NCBI GenBank assembly: GCA_023251275.1
Contig: JAHEZC010000080.1
Span: 1-8,508, forward strand
DNA from: Parafilimonas sp.
Lineage (GTDB): Bacteria; Bacteroidota; Bacteroidia; Chitinophagales; Chitinophagaceae
Reading direction: 5' to 3'
Length of the DNA stretch: 8,508 bases
In this document: positions 1 through 6,738 of the stretch, one piece after another
Numbering within the stretch: the first letter of the stretch is position 1
Layout: every line of letters starts with the position of its first letter
Made by a program: the position numbers and the translations under genes
The notes under the pieces: model-generated
Database searches by the model: none
What the model was told of the DNA's origin: nothing
The model's input: only the letters and a program-made list of their open reading frames with translations

Positions 1-34
1 AGGCTATCTCCATTTCTGTTTTATAAAGAATCAT
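1..34 (-). CDS. map: Methionine aminopeptidase, type I, N-terminal fragment cut by the window edge
   Basis: Only the first eleven codons are inside the window; they read MILYKTEMEIA from an ATG at 34-32. This matches the usual opening of bacterial type I methionine aminopeptidases, where a short strand is followed by K-T-x-x-E-I (recalled family pattern). The enzyme removes the initiator methionine from new proteins at the ribosome exit and uses a metal centre; the catalytic residues lie outside the window. Its position directly after secY fits the Bacteroidota order secY-map-infA, without the adk found between them in Bacillus. It starts 141 bases after the secY stop and beyond a terminator, so it may have its own promoter, but I see no convincing one. 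With so few residues the call leans heavily on context. Confidence 0.72.
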   Translation of the reverse strand, partial: MILYKTEMEIA

Positions 35-111
35 GTTTGTTTATATGTAATTAACCAAAATGAAAAATTAACGATCCACTATCCACGGTTTAATTATACA
101 GAAATCATCAA

Positions 112-147
112 TTAAAAAACCTGTCAGAACGTTCAGCCCAACAGGTT
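112..147 (-). terminator. Rho-independent terminator after secY
   Basis: On the minus strand a seven-base stem AACCTGT/ACAGGTT (plus positions 141-147 and 118-124) closes a 16-base loop. The loop contains the self-complementary GAACGTTC, which could form a second small stem. A run of T follows directly (plus-strand A run at 114-119). It begins 28 bases after the secY stop codon. The arrangement predicts the end of the secY transcript before map. The large loop makes it somewhat weaker than an ideal terminator. Confidence 0.68.
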
Positions 148-175
148 ACTTATCCAATCTGTATTTGTTCACTTA

Positions 176-1531
176 TTAATAGCTGGCCGGTGATGATACA
201 GTCTGCCTGCCCTGCATGCGGCCACCTTTCATTAACCCATCATACTGGCGCATGAGTAAATGTGTTTCTATCTGTTGCAAGGTATCTAAAACTACACCTA
301 CCATGATCAGTAATGAGGTGCCGCCGAAAAATGTACTGAAGCCTGCGGTAACATCAAGCCGCTGTGCGAAGCCGGGTAAGATACCTACGAATGCCAGAAA
401 AATTGCTCCAGGTAAAGTGATCTTATCCATTACCGCACCGATATAATCGGCTGTCGGCTGCCCGGGTTTTACTCCCGGGATAAACCCATTATTGCGCTTA
501 AGGTCCTCACTCATTTGTTTGGGATTGAAGATTAGCGCTGTGTAAAGAAAAGTAAACCCAATTACCATCACTCCATAAATAACCATATACCACGGGTTAC
601 TGTGATCGGAAAATATTTTTACAATACCCTTGGCAGAATCGAGATTTGTAAACGAAAACAGTGTTGGCAGAAACATGATTGCCTGAGCAAAAATGATTGG
701 CATTACGCCTGCACTATTCACTTTAAGAGGAAGAAATTGTCTTGCTCCCCCAAACTGCCTGTTGCCTACAATTTGTTTGGCATAATTTACAGGCACTTTT
801 CTCACACCCTGGATAAGAATGATCAGTCCCATGATAATGGCAATCAATACGGCTATCTCGATCAAAAATATCAGCAAGCCGCCACCGCCTTTCTCCTGCT
901 TCGTACTGAATTCCTGAATTATGGACTGGGGTAATCTTGCCAAGATACCGACCATAATTATAATAGAAGTACCATTTCCCAGGCCTTTATCCTGTATTTT
1001 TTCACCAAGCCACATAACGAACAAAGTTCCTGCAGTCAACACGATAATGGTTGATAAAAAGAAATATGGCTGGTACGCCGGTATTATCGCCGATGCATAA
1101 CCCCCTCCTGGATTAGTAAGGTAGGACACATAAGCTGCAGACTGAAATGCAGTAACGATAACAGTAAGATAGCGGGTCCACTGGTTGATTTTTTTGCGGC
1201 CGCTTTCCCCTTCCTTCTGTATTTTTTGCATCTGGGGAACCAATATCGTCATCAGTTGCATAAAGATAGAAGCGGAGATATATGGCATTACTCCTAAAGC
1301 AAAGATGGATGCATGCGAAAATGCACCGCCTGCAAATGTATCGAACAAGCCAAGTAACCCATTGTTACCCGTATTAGCCTGTGCTGTATCTAATAAATTA
1401 GGATTGATACCGGGAAGCACAATATGTGTACCCACTCTATATACAAGAATGAGCGAAAGGGTTGCAATGATCTTTGTCCGCAACTCTTCGATACTCCAGA
1501 TATTTCGTAATGTTTGAATTAATTTTTTCAC
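176..1531 (-). CDS. secY: Protein translocase channel subunit SecY
   Basis: SecY forms the membrane channel that exports unfolded proteins and inserts membrane proteins, with SecE and SecG as partners and SecA or the ribosome as motor. The 451 residues show about ten hydrophobic segments (near 21-40, 76-98, 120-138, 156-175, 186-203, 219-241, 274-293, 313-336, 373-389 and 401-420). The plug region lies near 58-75. Conserved blocks include EKIQDKGLGNG (177-187), KVPVNYAKQ (245-253), NSAGVMPIIFA (272-282) and the GGTSLLIMVGVVLDT region (403-417). The length is normal (E. coli has 443). The start codon is GTG at 1531-1529; the KKLIQTLRNIWSIEELRTKI opening matches family starts. It is the last gene of the spc block, 78 bases after rplO and separated from it by a terminator-like hairpin. 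Confidence 0.98.
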   Translation of the reverse strand: MKKLIQTLRNIWSIEELRTKIIATLSLILVYRVGTHIVLPGINPNLLDTAQANTGNNGLLGLFDTFAGGAFSHASIFALGVMPYISASIFMQLMTILVPQMQKIQKEGESGRKKINQWTRYLTVIVTAFQSAAYVSYLTNPGGGYASAIIPAYQPYFFLSTIIVLTAGTLFVMWLGEKIQDKGLGNGTSIIIMVGILARLPQSIIQEFSTKQEKGGGGLLIFLIEIAVLIAIIMGLIILIQGVRKVPVNYAKQIVGNRQFGGARQFLPLKVNSAGVMPIIFAQAIMFLPTLFSFTNLDSAKGIVKIFSDHSNPWYMVIYGVMVIGFTFLYTALIFNPKQMSEDLKRNNGFIPGVKPGQPTADYIGAVMDKITLPGAIFLAFVGILPGFAQRLDVTAGFSTFFGGTSLLIMVGVVLDTLQQIETHLLMRQYDGLMKGGRMQGRQTVSSPASY

Positions 1532-1560
1532 TGAACACAGAAGTTTATATAAATTTCTTC

Positions 1561-1591
1561 AAAACAGAAAAACGCATCCACGGATGCGTTT
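1561..1591 (-). terminator. Terminator-like hairpin between rplO and secY
   Basis: Plus positions 1570-1579 and 1582-1591 are perfect inverted repeats (AAACGCATCC/GGATGCGTTT), giving a nine-base stem with a four-base loop. On the minus strand the stem ends in TTT and continues TTCTGTTTT, the form of a Rho-independent terminator. It starts 18 bases after the rplO stop, a normal distance. On the plus strand the stem is followed by GGCAAA, so it would not terminate in that direction. It could stop or weaken transcription before secY, or protect the 3' end of the ribosomal-protein mRNA. Confidence 0.75.
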
Positions 1592-1609
1592 GGCAAATAT
1601 CGGTAAAAA

Positions 1610-2059
1610 CTAATTCAAAATTTCTACAATACCGCCTGCCGCTTCAATAGCCGACCTGGCTTTGCCGCTAATCGCATTCACTTTAAAATTAAGTTTTGCT
1701 TTCAACTCACCATTGCCAAGTATTTTTACCTTATCAGTCCGGCCAACCAATCCATTTATGTAAAGATTTTCCAGGCTAAATTCAATAAACCCATATTTTT
1801 CACTCAATTGATCAATCTGGCCAAGATTGAAAACTTTATACTCGATCCTGTTATTATTTTTAAACCCACGCTTCGGTAATCTGCGCTGGATCGGCATCTG
1901 TCCGCCTTCATGTGCCATTTTATTTTTAAAACCGCTGCGGCTTTGATGGCCCTTATTTCCTTTCGTCGAAGTACCGCCTTTACCACTTGCTTCTCCGCGA
2001 CCTAAACGCTTTTGTTTGTGAGTAGCTCCTGCTGCCGGCTTAAGAGAGTGTAATTTCAT
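1610..2059 (-). CDS. rplO: 50S ribosomal protein uL15 (L15)
   Basis: uL15 is a late-assembly 50S protein that binds 23S rRNA with an extended basic N-terminal arm. The 149 residues show this arm, rich in Gly and Lys (RLGRGEASGKGGTSTKG near 18-34), then EGGQMPIQRRLPKRGFKN (51-68), a strong family block, and a C-terminal domain ending in GKARSAIEAAGGIVEIL. I start the gene at the ATG at 2059, giving MKLHSLKPAAG, the usual L15 opening. An in-frame ATG at 2089 would add ten residues (MHFPVEKIYT) with no family counterpart. There is no Shine-Dalgarno sequence ahead of the chosen start. The gene lies 66 bases after rpmD, in the standard spc order. Confidence 0.97.
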   Translation of the reverse strand: MKLHSLKPAAGATHKQKRLGRGEASGKGGTSTKGNKGHQSRSGFKNKMAHEGGQMPIQRRLPKRGFKNNNRIEYKVFNLGQIDQLSEKYGFIEFSLENLYINGLVGRTDKVKILGNGELKAKLNFKVNAISGKARSAIEAAGGIVEILN

Positions 2060-2125
2060 TGTATAAATTTTTTCAACCGGGAAATGCATTTCATTAATCC
2101 AAAAATGGCATTTCCAAAATTGATT

Positions 2126-2308
2126 TTACATTAATTCTTCCACTTTTACCAAATGGTTCACTTTACGCACCATGCCAAGTATCTGTGGAGTCGCCTCGGT
2201 TTCCCTGGAAGAATGCAATTTCCTTAACCCAAGAGCCTTTAAAGTAAGCTTTTGGCGCTCCGACCTGTCAATGGCGCTTTTTACCTGTGTTATTCTGATC
2301 TTTTTCAT
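2126..2308 (-). CDS. rpmD: 50S ribosomal protein uL30 (L30)
   Basis: uL30 is a small 50S protein that contacts 23S rRNA. The 60 residues (MKKIRITQVKSAIDRSERQK, then TLKALGLRKLHSSR and MVRKVNHLVKVEE) match the compact bacterial form in length and pattern. The conserved features are the basic first strand, the SAIDRSERQK turn, the LGLRK-x-x motif and a final MVRKVNHLVKV helix and strand. An in-frame TTG at 2329 would add seven residues (MNFKSDD), but the ATG at 2308 gives the family start and is preferred. The leader is AT-rich with no Shine-Dalgarno sequence. The gene sits between rpsE and rplO as in the spc operons of most bacteria. Confidence 0.96.
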   Translation of the reverse strand: MKKIRITQVKSAIDRSERQKLTLKALGLRKLHSSRETEATPQILGMVRKVNHLVKVEELM

Positions 2309-2388
2309 ATCATCCGATTTGAAGTTCAAGGTTTAAAGTTTCCCATTTTGCACTTAATTATTTAACGTTGAAACTTCAAACTCAACAG

Positions 2389-2910
2389 TTATCCGTTAAA
2401 TACTTTACTCAATTTTAAATTGCGGTTCTTTGCAACGTTTACAGGCTCATGAAGCATAATTAATGCTTTGATAGTTGCCTTTACCACATTATGCGGGTTA
2501 GCAGAACCGAGGCTTTTTGCCAATACGTCTGTTACCCCTGCACTTTCAAGCACAGCACGCATGCTGCCTCCGGCTATCACTCCGGTGCCGTGAGCAGCGG
2601 GCTTGATTAAAATCTTTGCTGCGCCTTCTTTGGCAAACTGGTCGTGCGGAATTGTGCCATGCAGTATCGGAACTTTTACGAGATTCTTTTTTGCATCTTC
2701 AATACCTTTTGTTATCGCTTCCTGCACTTCTTTTGCTTTGCCCAATCCCTGGCCTACTACACCGTTTTCATTGCCCACTACAACTAAAGCAGAAAAACTG
2801 AAAGTACGTCCGCCTTTTGTAGTTTTTACCACACGATTAATTGCAACAACTTTTTCTTTTAATTCAATTTCTCCGCCCGGCTTTACTTTGGTTATATTTA
2901 TTTTAGCCAT
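2389..2910 (-). CDS. rpsE: 30S ribosomal protein uS5 (S5)
   Basis: uS5 lies at the mRNA entry side of the 30S subunit, contributes to decoding accuracy and forms part of the spectinomycin-binding region. In 173 residues there is an N-terminal double-stranded-RNA-binding-like domain (about 15-80) with the loop [15 protein letters not shown] (25-39) and [14 protein letters not shown] (53-66). A C-terminal domain follows, with [19 protein letters not shown] (108-126) and the [14 protein letters not shown] block (133-146). Length is normal (E. coli has 167). The KGGR loop, where spectinomycin-resistance changes map in E. coli, has no deletion. The ATG at 2910 has no Shine-Dalgarno sequence; the leader is AT-rich. 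It lies 91 bases after rplR. Confidence 0.98.
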   Translation of the reverse strand: MAKINITKVKPGGEIELKEKVVAINRVVKTTKGGRTFSFSALVVVGNENGVVGQGLGKAKEVQEAITKGIEDAKKNLVKVPILHGTIPHDQFAKEGAAKILIKPAAHGTGVIAGGSMRAVLESAGVTDVLAKSLGSANPHNVVKATIKALIMLHEPVNVAKNRNLKLSKVFNG

Positions 2911-3001
2911 TTTATCATTTTACTATTTAAGCGTTAAGATTTGCGATTTTCTTTACGAATTACAAACGATCTTTTCAACTCGTAAATCAGGAATCTGGAA
3001 T

Positions 3002-3355
3002 CTAAAATTGCAGCCCTGCTTCTCTTGCGCCATCAGCTACCGCCTTTACCCTTCCGTGGTATAAGTACCCTCCTCTATCAAACACTGCATTTTTAATTCC
3101 CAGTTCGCCAGCCTTCCGCGCTATGGCAGCGCCAACCAATTTACTCAGGTCTATCTTAGTACCTTTTTGCGCTTTAATATCTTTATCTTTTGAAGATGCA
3201 GCCACGAGTGTCTGCTCATGCACATCATCAATCAACTGCACATAAATATCTGTATTACTGCGAAATACCGAAAGCCGCGGTTTCTGAGCCGAGCCAGATA
3301 TTTTCCGGCGAATATTGTAACGGATTTTTTGCCTTCTTAAAACTTTCACATCCAT
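3002..3355 (-). CDS. rplR: 50S ribosomal protein uL18 (L18)
   Basis: uL18 binds 5S rRNA together with uL5 and anchors the central protuberance of the 50S subunit. The 117 residues fit the family exactly (E. coli has 117). There is a basic N-terminal tail ([29 protein letters not shown], within 6-34), the strand IYVQLIDD (37-44), and the C-terminal block [32 protein letters not shown] (86-117). The [14 protein letters not shown] core is diagnostic. The ATG at 3355 is preceded by GGAGG with nine bases between and by a small hairpin, one of four similar leaders in this window. The stop is TAG at 3004-3002. A tandem GGAATCT pair at 2990-3003 runs into this stop codon. Confidence 0.98.
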   Translation of the reverse strand: MDVKVLRRQKIRYNIRRKISGSAQKPRLSVFRSNTDIYVQLIDDVHEQTLVAASSKDKDIKAQKGTKIDLSKLVGAAIARKAGELGIKNAVFDRGGYLYHGRVKAVADGAREAGLQF

Positions 3356-3390
3356 TTTTTTGCTCCTCCATGCCCGCCTGATGCGGAAGC
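3356..3390 (-). promoter_or_regulatory. Hairpin plus Shine-Dalgarno leader of rplR
   Basis: On the minus strand a five-pair stem (plus 3373-3377 with 3383-3387, five-base loop) is followed by ATGGAGG and then the ATG; CCTCC lies at plus 3365-3369. One pair is G-U in the minus-strand RNA but a C-A mismatch if read from the plus strand. Nine bases separate GGAGG from the start codon. The layout matches the leaders of rpsH, rplX and rpsQ. It could be a regulatory structure or a copy of a dispersed palindromic repeat. Confidence 0.55.
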
Positions 3391-3441
3391 GTAATATTAG
3401 TTTACAATTTCAGATTTTGATTTTTCCAATCCATTATGATG

Positions 3442-3996
3442 CTATTTACCCGCTGCTTTGCCTGCCTTACGACGTATAAACTCATTGCTATATTTAATAC
3501 CTTTCCCTTTATACGGCTCAGGCTTACGCAGGCTTCGTATCTCAGCAGCTACCTGTCCCAACAATTGTTTGTCAATTCCTTCCAAAGTGATTTTAGGGTT
3601 CTTGCCTTTTTCTGTAATGGTAGCAACTTTCAATTCTTTTGGAATTTCAAAAATGATGTTATGCGAATAACCCAATGATAAATCAAGAAGATTACCTGAA
3701 TTAGTTGCTTTATAACCCACGCCTACCAACTCGAGGTCTTTTTTGAATCCATCCGTCACACCTGTTACAAGATTTGCAATCAACGCCCGGTATAATCCAT
3801 GCATGGCGCGATGACGAATTTGATTCGTAGGACGATTAAACTGCACCGACCCATCTTTCACTTCCACTTTGATGCTTCTGTCAACAGCTTGTTTTAATTC
3901 GCCTTGCGGTCCTTTAACAGTAATAACATTATCAGTACCAACAGTTATTGTTACTCCTTTTGGAATACTAACCGGCTTGTTACCTACACGAGACAT
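3442..3996 (-). CDS. rplF: 50S ribosomal protein uL6 (L6)
   Basis: uL6 sits near the base of the L7/L12 stalk and the factor-binding site of the 50S subunit. The 184 residues form two repeated L6 domains. The first (about 1-80) begins MSRVGNKPVSIPKGV and includes VKGPQGEL (27-34) and the RHRAMHGLYRALIANLVTGV helix (61-80). The second (about 83-184) has LELVGVGYKA (88-97) and the signature KPEPYKGKGIKY (158-169), followed by a lysine- and alanine-rich end. Length is normal (E. coli has 177). On the coding strand the ATG at 3996 directly abuts a run of AAATT repeats, with no Shine-Dalgarno sequence. The gene is 137 bases after rpsH, the largest spacer inside the ribosomal block. Confidence 0.98.
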   Translation of the reverse strand: MSRVGNKPVSIPKGVTITVGTDNVITVKGPQGELKQAVDRSIKVEVKDGSVQFNRPTNQIRHRAMHGLYRALIANLVTGVTDGFKKDLELVGVGYKATNSGNLLDLSLGYSHNIIFEIPKELKVATITEKGKNPKITLEGIDKQLLGQVAAEIRSLRKPEPYKGKGIKYSNEFIRRKAGKAAGK

Positions 3997-4034
3997 AATT
4001 TGAAAATTTGAAAATTCAATAATTTGAAAATTTG
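3997..4034. repeat. Tandem AATTTGAAA-type repeat ahead of rplF
   Basis: Four TTTGAAAA-like units are packed into 38 bases and interrupted once by TTCAAT. The repeat touches the rplF start codon. Related AATTTGAAA units occur before rplP (7555-7574), rpmC (7060-7069) and rpsC (8415-8431). On the coding strand the run reads as AT-rich, unstructured CAAATTTT repeats. The rest of the spacer (4035-4133) is AT-rich with nothing I can name. Confidence 0.7.
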
Positions 4035-4133
4035 CTACCGGTATTTTTATTTTTTCAGGAAGCCCGGGTATCAGTTTTCATTTTATTCTAAACACTTTGA
4101 AAATTTTTTTAAAATCGCCAAAATGTTTAATTA

Positions 4134-4532
4134 TTAATAAATGCTGCAAAGAACCTCACCACCTACATTTTGCGATTTTGCCTGCTTATCCGTCATTACG
4201 CCTTTAGAAGTACTTACAATTGCAATTCCAAGGCCATTGATCACTCTTTTGAAGTCACCCGGTTTTGCATAAGTACGCAAGCCGGGTCGGCTGATTCTTT
4301 CGAGCGCATGAATAGCCGGCTGCTTTGTTTGAGAATCATACTTCAATGCAATTCTGATGGTCCCCTGCTTCTTATCATCTTCAAACTTATACTTCAGAAT
4401 ATAACCCTGATCGTAAAGTATCTCTGTTATACGCTTTTTTAAATTCGATGCAGGAATTTCTACTAACCTGTGGCCTGCCATTTGCGCATTGCGAATCCTT
4501 GTAAGGAAATCTGCTATAGGATCAGTCACCAT
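4134..4532 (-). CDS. rpsH: 30S ribosomal protein uS8 (S8)
   Basis: uS8 binds the central domain of 16S rRNA early in 30S assembly. In E. coli it also represses the spc operon by binding the mRNA around the start of rplE. The 132 residues begin MVTDPIADFLTRIRNAQMAG, the invariant opening, and end with GLGIAIVSTSKGVMTDKQA...GGEVLCSIY, the conserved C-terminal rRNA-binding region. The RISRPGLRTYAK block (near 79-90) is also typical. Length is normal (E. coli has 130). The ATG at 4532 has GGAGG eleven bases upstream, next to a six-pair GC-rich hairpin. The gene follows rpsN by 108 bases. Whether uS8 represses this operon cannot be read from the sequence. Confidence 0.98.
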   Translation of the reverse strand: MVTDPIADFLTRIRNAQMAGHRLVEIPASNLKKRITEILYDQGYILKYKFEDDKKQGTIRIALKYDSQTKQPAIHALERISRPGLRTYAKPGDFKRVINGLGIAIVSTSKGVMTDKQAKSQNVGGEVLCSIY

Positions 4533-4568
4533 ATTTTATTTATCCTCCAACATCCGCCTTTGGCGGAA
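4533..4568 (-). promoter_or_regulatory. Hairpin plus Shine-Dalgarno leader of rpsH
   Basis: The minus strand has a perfect six-pair stem TCCGCC/GGCGGA (plus 4562-4567 and 4553-4558) with an AAA loop. It is followed by TGTTGGAGGATA and then the start codon; CCTCC is at plus 4544-4548. The 15 bases GGATGTTGGAGGATA are identical in the rplX leader, and AATTCTTC before the stem is also shared. The remaining spacer up to the rpsN stop (4569-4640) is AT-rich without recognisable sites. Confidence 0.6.
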
Positions 4569-4640
4569 GAATTATATTGTAATTGGTTATGACAATAATA
4601 TATAAAACACCTTCTTAAATTCCCTCATGGGGGGATAAGA

Positions 4641-4910
4641 TTACCAACTCGCCTTTCTGACGCCCGGTATCTTACCATCAAGCGCCATATCGCGAAAGGC
4701 AATTCTTGATATTCCAAAATGCCTTAAATAGCCTCTTGGGCGACCGCTTAACTGGCAACGGTTCTTTAACCGAACCGGAGAAGCATTTCTTGGTAATTGA
4801 TCCAATGCTGCATAATCACCTGCCGCCTTTAATGCTGCACGTTTTTCTGCATACCTTGCTACCATTAGTTTGCGTTTTCTCTGCCTGGCAATTATTGATT
4901 GTTTAGCCAT
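4641..4910 (-). CDS. rpsN: 30S ribosomal protein uS14 (S14), zinc-independent form
   Basis: uS14 is a late-assembly protein in the head of the 30S subunit. The 89 residues show a basic N-terminal helix ([22 protein letters not shown]), a central [14 protein letters not shown] segment (39-52) and the diagnostic [22 protein letters not shown] (55-76), ending in GVRKASW. There is one cysteine (52) and no C-x2-C pairs, so this is the zinc-free form rather than the 61-residue zinc-ribbon form. It is shorter than the 101 residues of E. coli, as in many Bacteroidota (recalled). The ATG at 4910 follows an AT-rich leader with no Shine-Dalgarno sequence, 66 bases after rplE. Confidence 0.98.
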   Translation of the reverse strand: MAKQSIIARQRKRKLMVARYAEKRAALKAAGDYAALDQLPRNASPVRLKNRCQLSGRPRGYLRHFGISRIAFRDMALDGKIPGVRKASW

Positions 4911-4976
4911 ATTTTATTGTACTTCTATTTTAAAAATCTGAAAAAATCAACCGCATTTTGTCACTAAATTTTCCCC

Positions 4977-5543
4977 TTAGTTATTTTTGCCTTTAAAAGG
5001 TATTCCCATTTCTTTCAGCAACTCATAGGCTTCTTCATTAGTTTTTGCAGTTGTCACAAAAGTTATATCCATTCCTGTTATCTTATTCACTTTATCTATA
5101 TCTATCTCGGGAAAAATAATTTGTTCAGTAACCCCTAAAGTGAAGTTGCCGCGACCATCGAAAGATTTATCATTGATGCCTCTGAAATCACGCACTCGTG
5201 GTAAAGCCACGGATATTAAGCGATCAAGAAACTCGTACATCTTTTCACCACGGAGAGTAACTCTTGCACCGATTGGCATTCCCTTGCGCAATTTGAAATT
5301 CGATATATCTTTTTTACTTACAGTAGGTACCGCTTTCTGGCCTGTAATCAAGGAAAGTTCCTCTACTGCTACATCTACTAATTTCTTATCTGCTACCGCG
5401 CCGTTTACACCACGATTTACGCAAATTTTTTCGAGCCTTGGCGCCTGCATTACACTTTTATAGCCAAATCTTTTTACCAAAGAAGGTACAACTTCTTCTT
5501 TATACCTTGCTGATAATCTTGGAGTATATTTAATGTTGCTCAT
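4977..5543 (-). CDS. rplE: 50S ribosomal protein uL5 (L5)
   Basis: uL5 binds 5S rRNA with uL18, forms part of the central protuberance and contacts P-site tRNA and the small subunit. The 188 residues contain [15 protein letters not shown] (35-49), the [22 protein letters not shown] region (67-88), the [19 protein letters not shown] block (92-110), and [35 protein letters not shown] (114-148). These are the main conserved elements of the family. Length is slightly above E. coli (179). Its ATG overlaps the rplX stop as TAATG, and GAGGTG, a good Shine-Dalgarno match, lies a few bases upstream within rplX. Translation is therefore probably coupled to rplX. Confidence 0.98.
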   Translation of the reverse strand: MSNIKYTPRLSARYKEEVVPSLVKRFGYKSVMQAPRLEKICVNRGVNGAVADKKLVDVAVEELSLITGQKAVPTVSKKDISNFKLRKGMPIGARVTLRGEKMYEFLDRLISVALPRVRDFRGINDKSFDGRGNFTLGVTEQIIFPEIDIDKVNKITGMDITFVTTAKTNEEAYELLKEMGIPFKGKNN

Positions 5544-5905
5544 TATTTGATCACCTCACCGGATTTTTTTGAAATTCTTACTGATTTTCCATCCTCCCTG
5601 CTGCGCCTGATTTTGGAGGGTTCACCAGCTTTTGCATCCCACAGCATCACATTACTGATGTGAATGGGTGCCTCTTTCTTTATAATACCGCCTCTTGTAT
5701 TTTTGGCTGACGGTTTTGTATGTCTTGATACCATATTTACCCCCTCTATTAAAACCCGGCCATCATCAGGCAGCACCCGCAGTACTTTCCTCGGTTTGAA
5801 TGCAGGCTTGCCGCTGTTATCTTTCAGGGGTTTGGCCTCGCCGGAAATCACAATAACAAGATCTCCTTTTTTGATATTGTATTTCGGTTTAAATCTGTTG
5901 CTCAT
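5543..5905 (-). CDS. rplX: 50S ribosomal protein uL24 (L24)
   Basis: uL24 starts 50S assembly by binding the 5' end of 23S rRNA and lies near the exit tunnel. The 120 residues begin with a KOW-like barrel ([15 protein letters not shown], 8-22), continue with [19 protein letters not shown] (51-69) and [19 protein letters not shown] (72-90), and end in a basic tail ([14 protein letters not shown]). One oddity is that the KOW turn is about ten residues longer than in E. coli (roughly 23-39) and reads KPRKV where most families have KRGKV, so the usual KOW glycine is replaced by arginine. The ATG at 5905 has GGAGG only four bases upstream. The stop overlaps rplE by one base. The 123-base spacer before it has one hairpin leader and otherwise AT-rich sequence. 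Confidence 0.97.
   Translation of the reverse strand: MSNRFKPKYNIKKGDLVIVISGEAKPLKDNSGKPAFKPRKVLRVLPDDGRVLIEGVNMVSRHTKPSAKNTRGGIIKKEAPIHISNVMLWDAKAGEPSKIRRSREDGKSVRISKKSGEVIK
5546..5556 (-). promoter_or_regulatory. Shine-Dalgarno site for rplE inside the rplX 3' end
   Basis: The minus strand reads GGTGAGGTGATCAAATAATG, so GAGGTG stands eight bases before the rplE ATG and within the last codons of rplX (GEVIK). Part of this is dictated by the conserved C-terminal residues of uL24. It may still guide re-initiation at the TAATG junction. Confidence 0.45.
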
Positions 5906-5938
5906 ATATCCTCCAACATCCTTCTGCCAGAGAAGAAT
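5906..5938 (-). promoter_or_regulatory. Hairpin plus Shine-Dalgarno leader of rplX
   Basis: A seven-pair stem TTCTTCT/AGAAGGA (plus 5931-5937 and 5919-5925, five-base loop) precedes TGTTGGAGGATAT and the ATG; CCTCC is at plus 5910-5914. One pair is G-U in the minus-strand RNA but C-A on the other strand, so the fold suits the coding-strand transcript. The arms differ from those in the rpsH leader, while GGATGTTGGAGGATA is identical. Confidence 0.6.
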
Positions 5939-6028
5939 TTTATTTTTAATTTTTAATATGCCCGTTCCGGATTCACTTTATCTATTATTACCATGATTGT
6001 GGTTCTCTTGCCATTTTTATAAGCCCTG

Positions 6029-6397
6029 TTATAGTACTTCAGGCGCCAGTGAAATAATTTTCATATAGCCCTTATCTCTCAGTTCCCTTGCAACCGGCCC
6101 GAAAATACGTGTGCCTCTTGGTTCATCTGCGTTGTTCAGCAGCACTACTGCATTATCATCAAAGCGTATATATGAACCGTCTTTGCGGCGCAATTTGTTT
6201 TTAGTGCGAACAATTACTGCTTTTGAAACTGTGCCTTTTTTTATGCCCCCGGCTGGAATGGCATCTTTTACAGTCACTACAATCGTATCACCAATCCGGG
6301 CATAATCCTGCCCGCTATTACCCAATACCCTGATACAAAGCACTTCTTTGGCGCCGCTGTTATCAGCTACATTAAGCCGTGTTTCCTGCTGAATCAT
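6029..6397 (-). CDS. rplN: 50S ribosomal protein uL14 (L14)
   Basis: uL14 lies at the subunit interface of the 50S particle and helps form the bridge to 16S rRNA; it is also a docking site for the silencing factor RsfS. The 122 residues begin [19 protein letters not shown], the near-invariant opening, and show [13 protein letters not shown] (36-48), [17 protein letters not shown] (51-67) and the C-terminal [32 protein letters not shown]. Length is typical. An in-frame TTG at 6403 would add two residues; I use the ATG at 6397 because it gives the family start. The leader has no Shine-Dalgarno sequence and carries a tandem 14-base repeat a few bases upstream. Confidence 0.98.
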   Translation of the reverse strand: MIQQETRLNVADNSGAKEVLCIRVLGNSGQDYARIGDTIVVTVKDAIPAGGIKKGTVSKAVIVRTKNKLRRKDGSYIRFDDNAVVLLNNADEPRGTRIFGPVARELRDKGYMKIISLAPEVL

Positions 6398-6402
6398 CTT
6401 CA

Positions 6403-6430
6403 ATTACGATTTACAAATTACGATTTACAA
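6403..6430. repeat. Perfect tandem duplication of a 14-base unit before rplN
   Basis: ATTACGATTTACAA occurs twice in direct succession (6403-6416 and 6417-6430), ending five bases from the rplN start codon. The rest of the spacer (6431-6480) has imperfect ACTGTTGACT/CCAACTG/GTAAACTG repeats. A shortened relative, ACGAATTACAAACGAT, occurs at 2954-2969 before rpsE. Confidence 0.8.
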
Positions 6431-6480
6431 TCCCCTTGCTATCTCACTGTTGACTAAAAACTGCCAACTGTAAACTGATA

Positions 6481-6738
6481 TTATTTCGTTTTCTCCACAA
6501 TCTCCACTAATCTCCAGCGCTTTGTTTTGCTTAATGGACGTGTTTCCATTATTCTTACAACATCACCGACAGCGCACTCATTCTTTTCATCATGAGCGTG
6601 AAACCTGGTCGTTTTTTTTACAAACTTTCCATAGATAGGATGTTTAACCTTTCTTTCTACAGCAACTGTAATGGTTTTATCCATCTTGCTGCTCCTGACA
6701 ACTCCTATCCTTGTTTTGCGCAAATTTCTTTCATCCAT
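6481..6738 (-). CDS. rpsQ: 30S ribosomal protein uS17 (S17)
   Basis: uS17 is an early-binding OB-fold protein of the 30S body. The 85 residues show [45 protein letters not shown] (7-51), in which SxKMDKTxxV, the HPxYGKF loop and the HDE motif are family hallmarks. [23 protein letters not shown] (58-80) is the signature of the C-terminal half. Length equals the usual 80-90. The start ATG at 6738 gives [15 protein letters not shown] lies eight bases upstream, just after an eight-pair hairpin. The gene lies 94 bases after rpmC and 83 bases before rplN. Confidence 0.98.
   Translation of the reverse strand: MDERNLRKTRIGVVRSSKMDKTITVAVERKVKHPIYGKFVKKTTRFHAHDEKNECAVGDVVRIMETRPLSKTKRWRLVEIVEKTK

Noticed and set aside
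74..87. Tandem GATCCAC/TATCCAC between secY and map as an operator
   Set aside because: Two imperfect seven-base units only; no promoter nearby to give it meaning.
456..481. Two CCCGGG palindromes in secY
   Set aside because: They follow from codons for the conserved IPGVKPGQP loop, so no extra role is needed.
1532..1569. Promoter for secY after the hairpin
   Set aside because: TTTG and AT-rich TATA-like sequence are present, but spacing and the second box do not match the Bacteroidota pattern.
2603..3064. Plus-strand ORF of 153 residues opposite rpsE and the rplR end
   Set aside because: It lies antisense to conserved genes and spans the spacer by chance; no recognisable motif.
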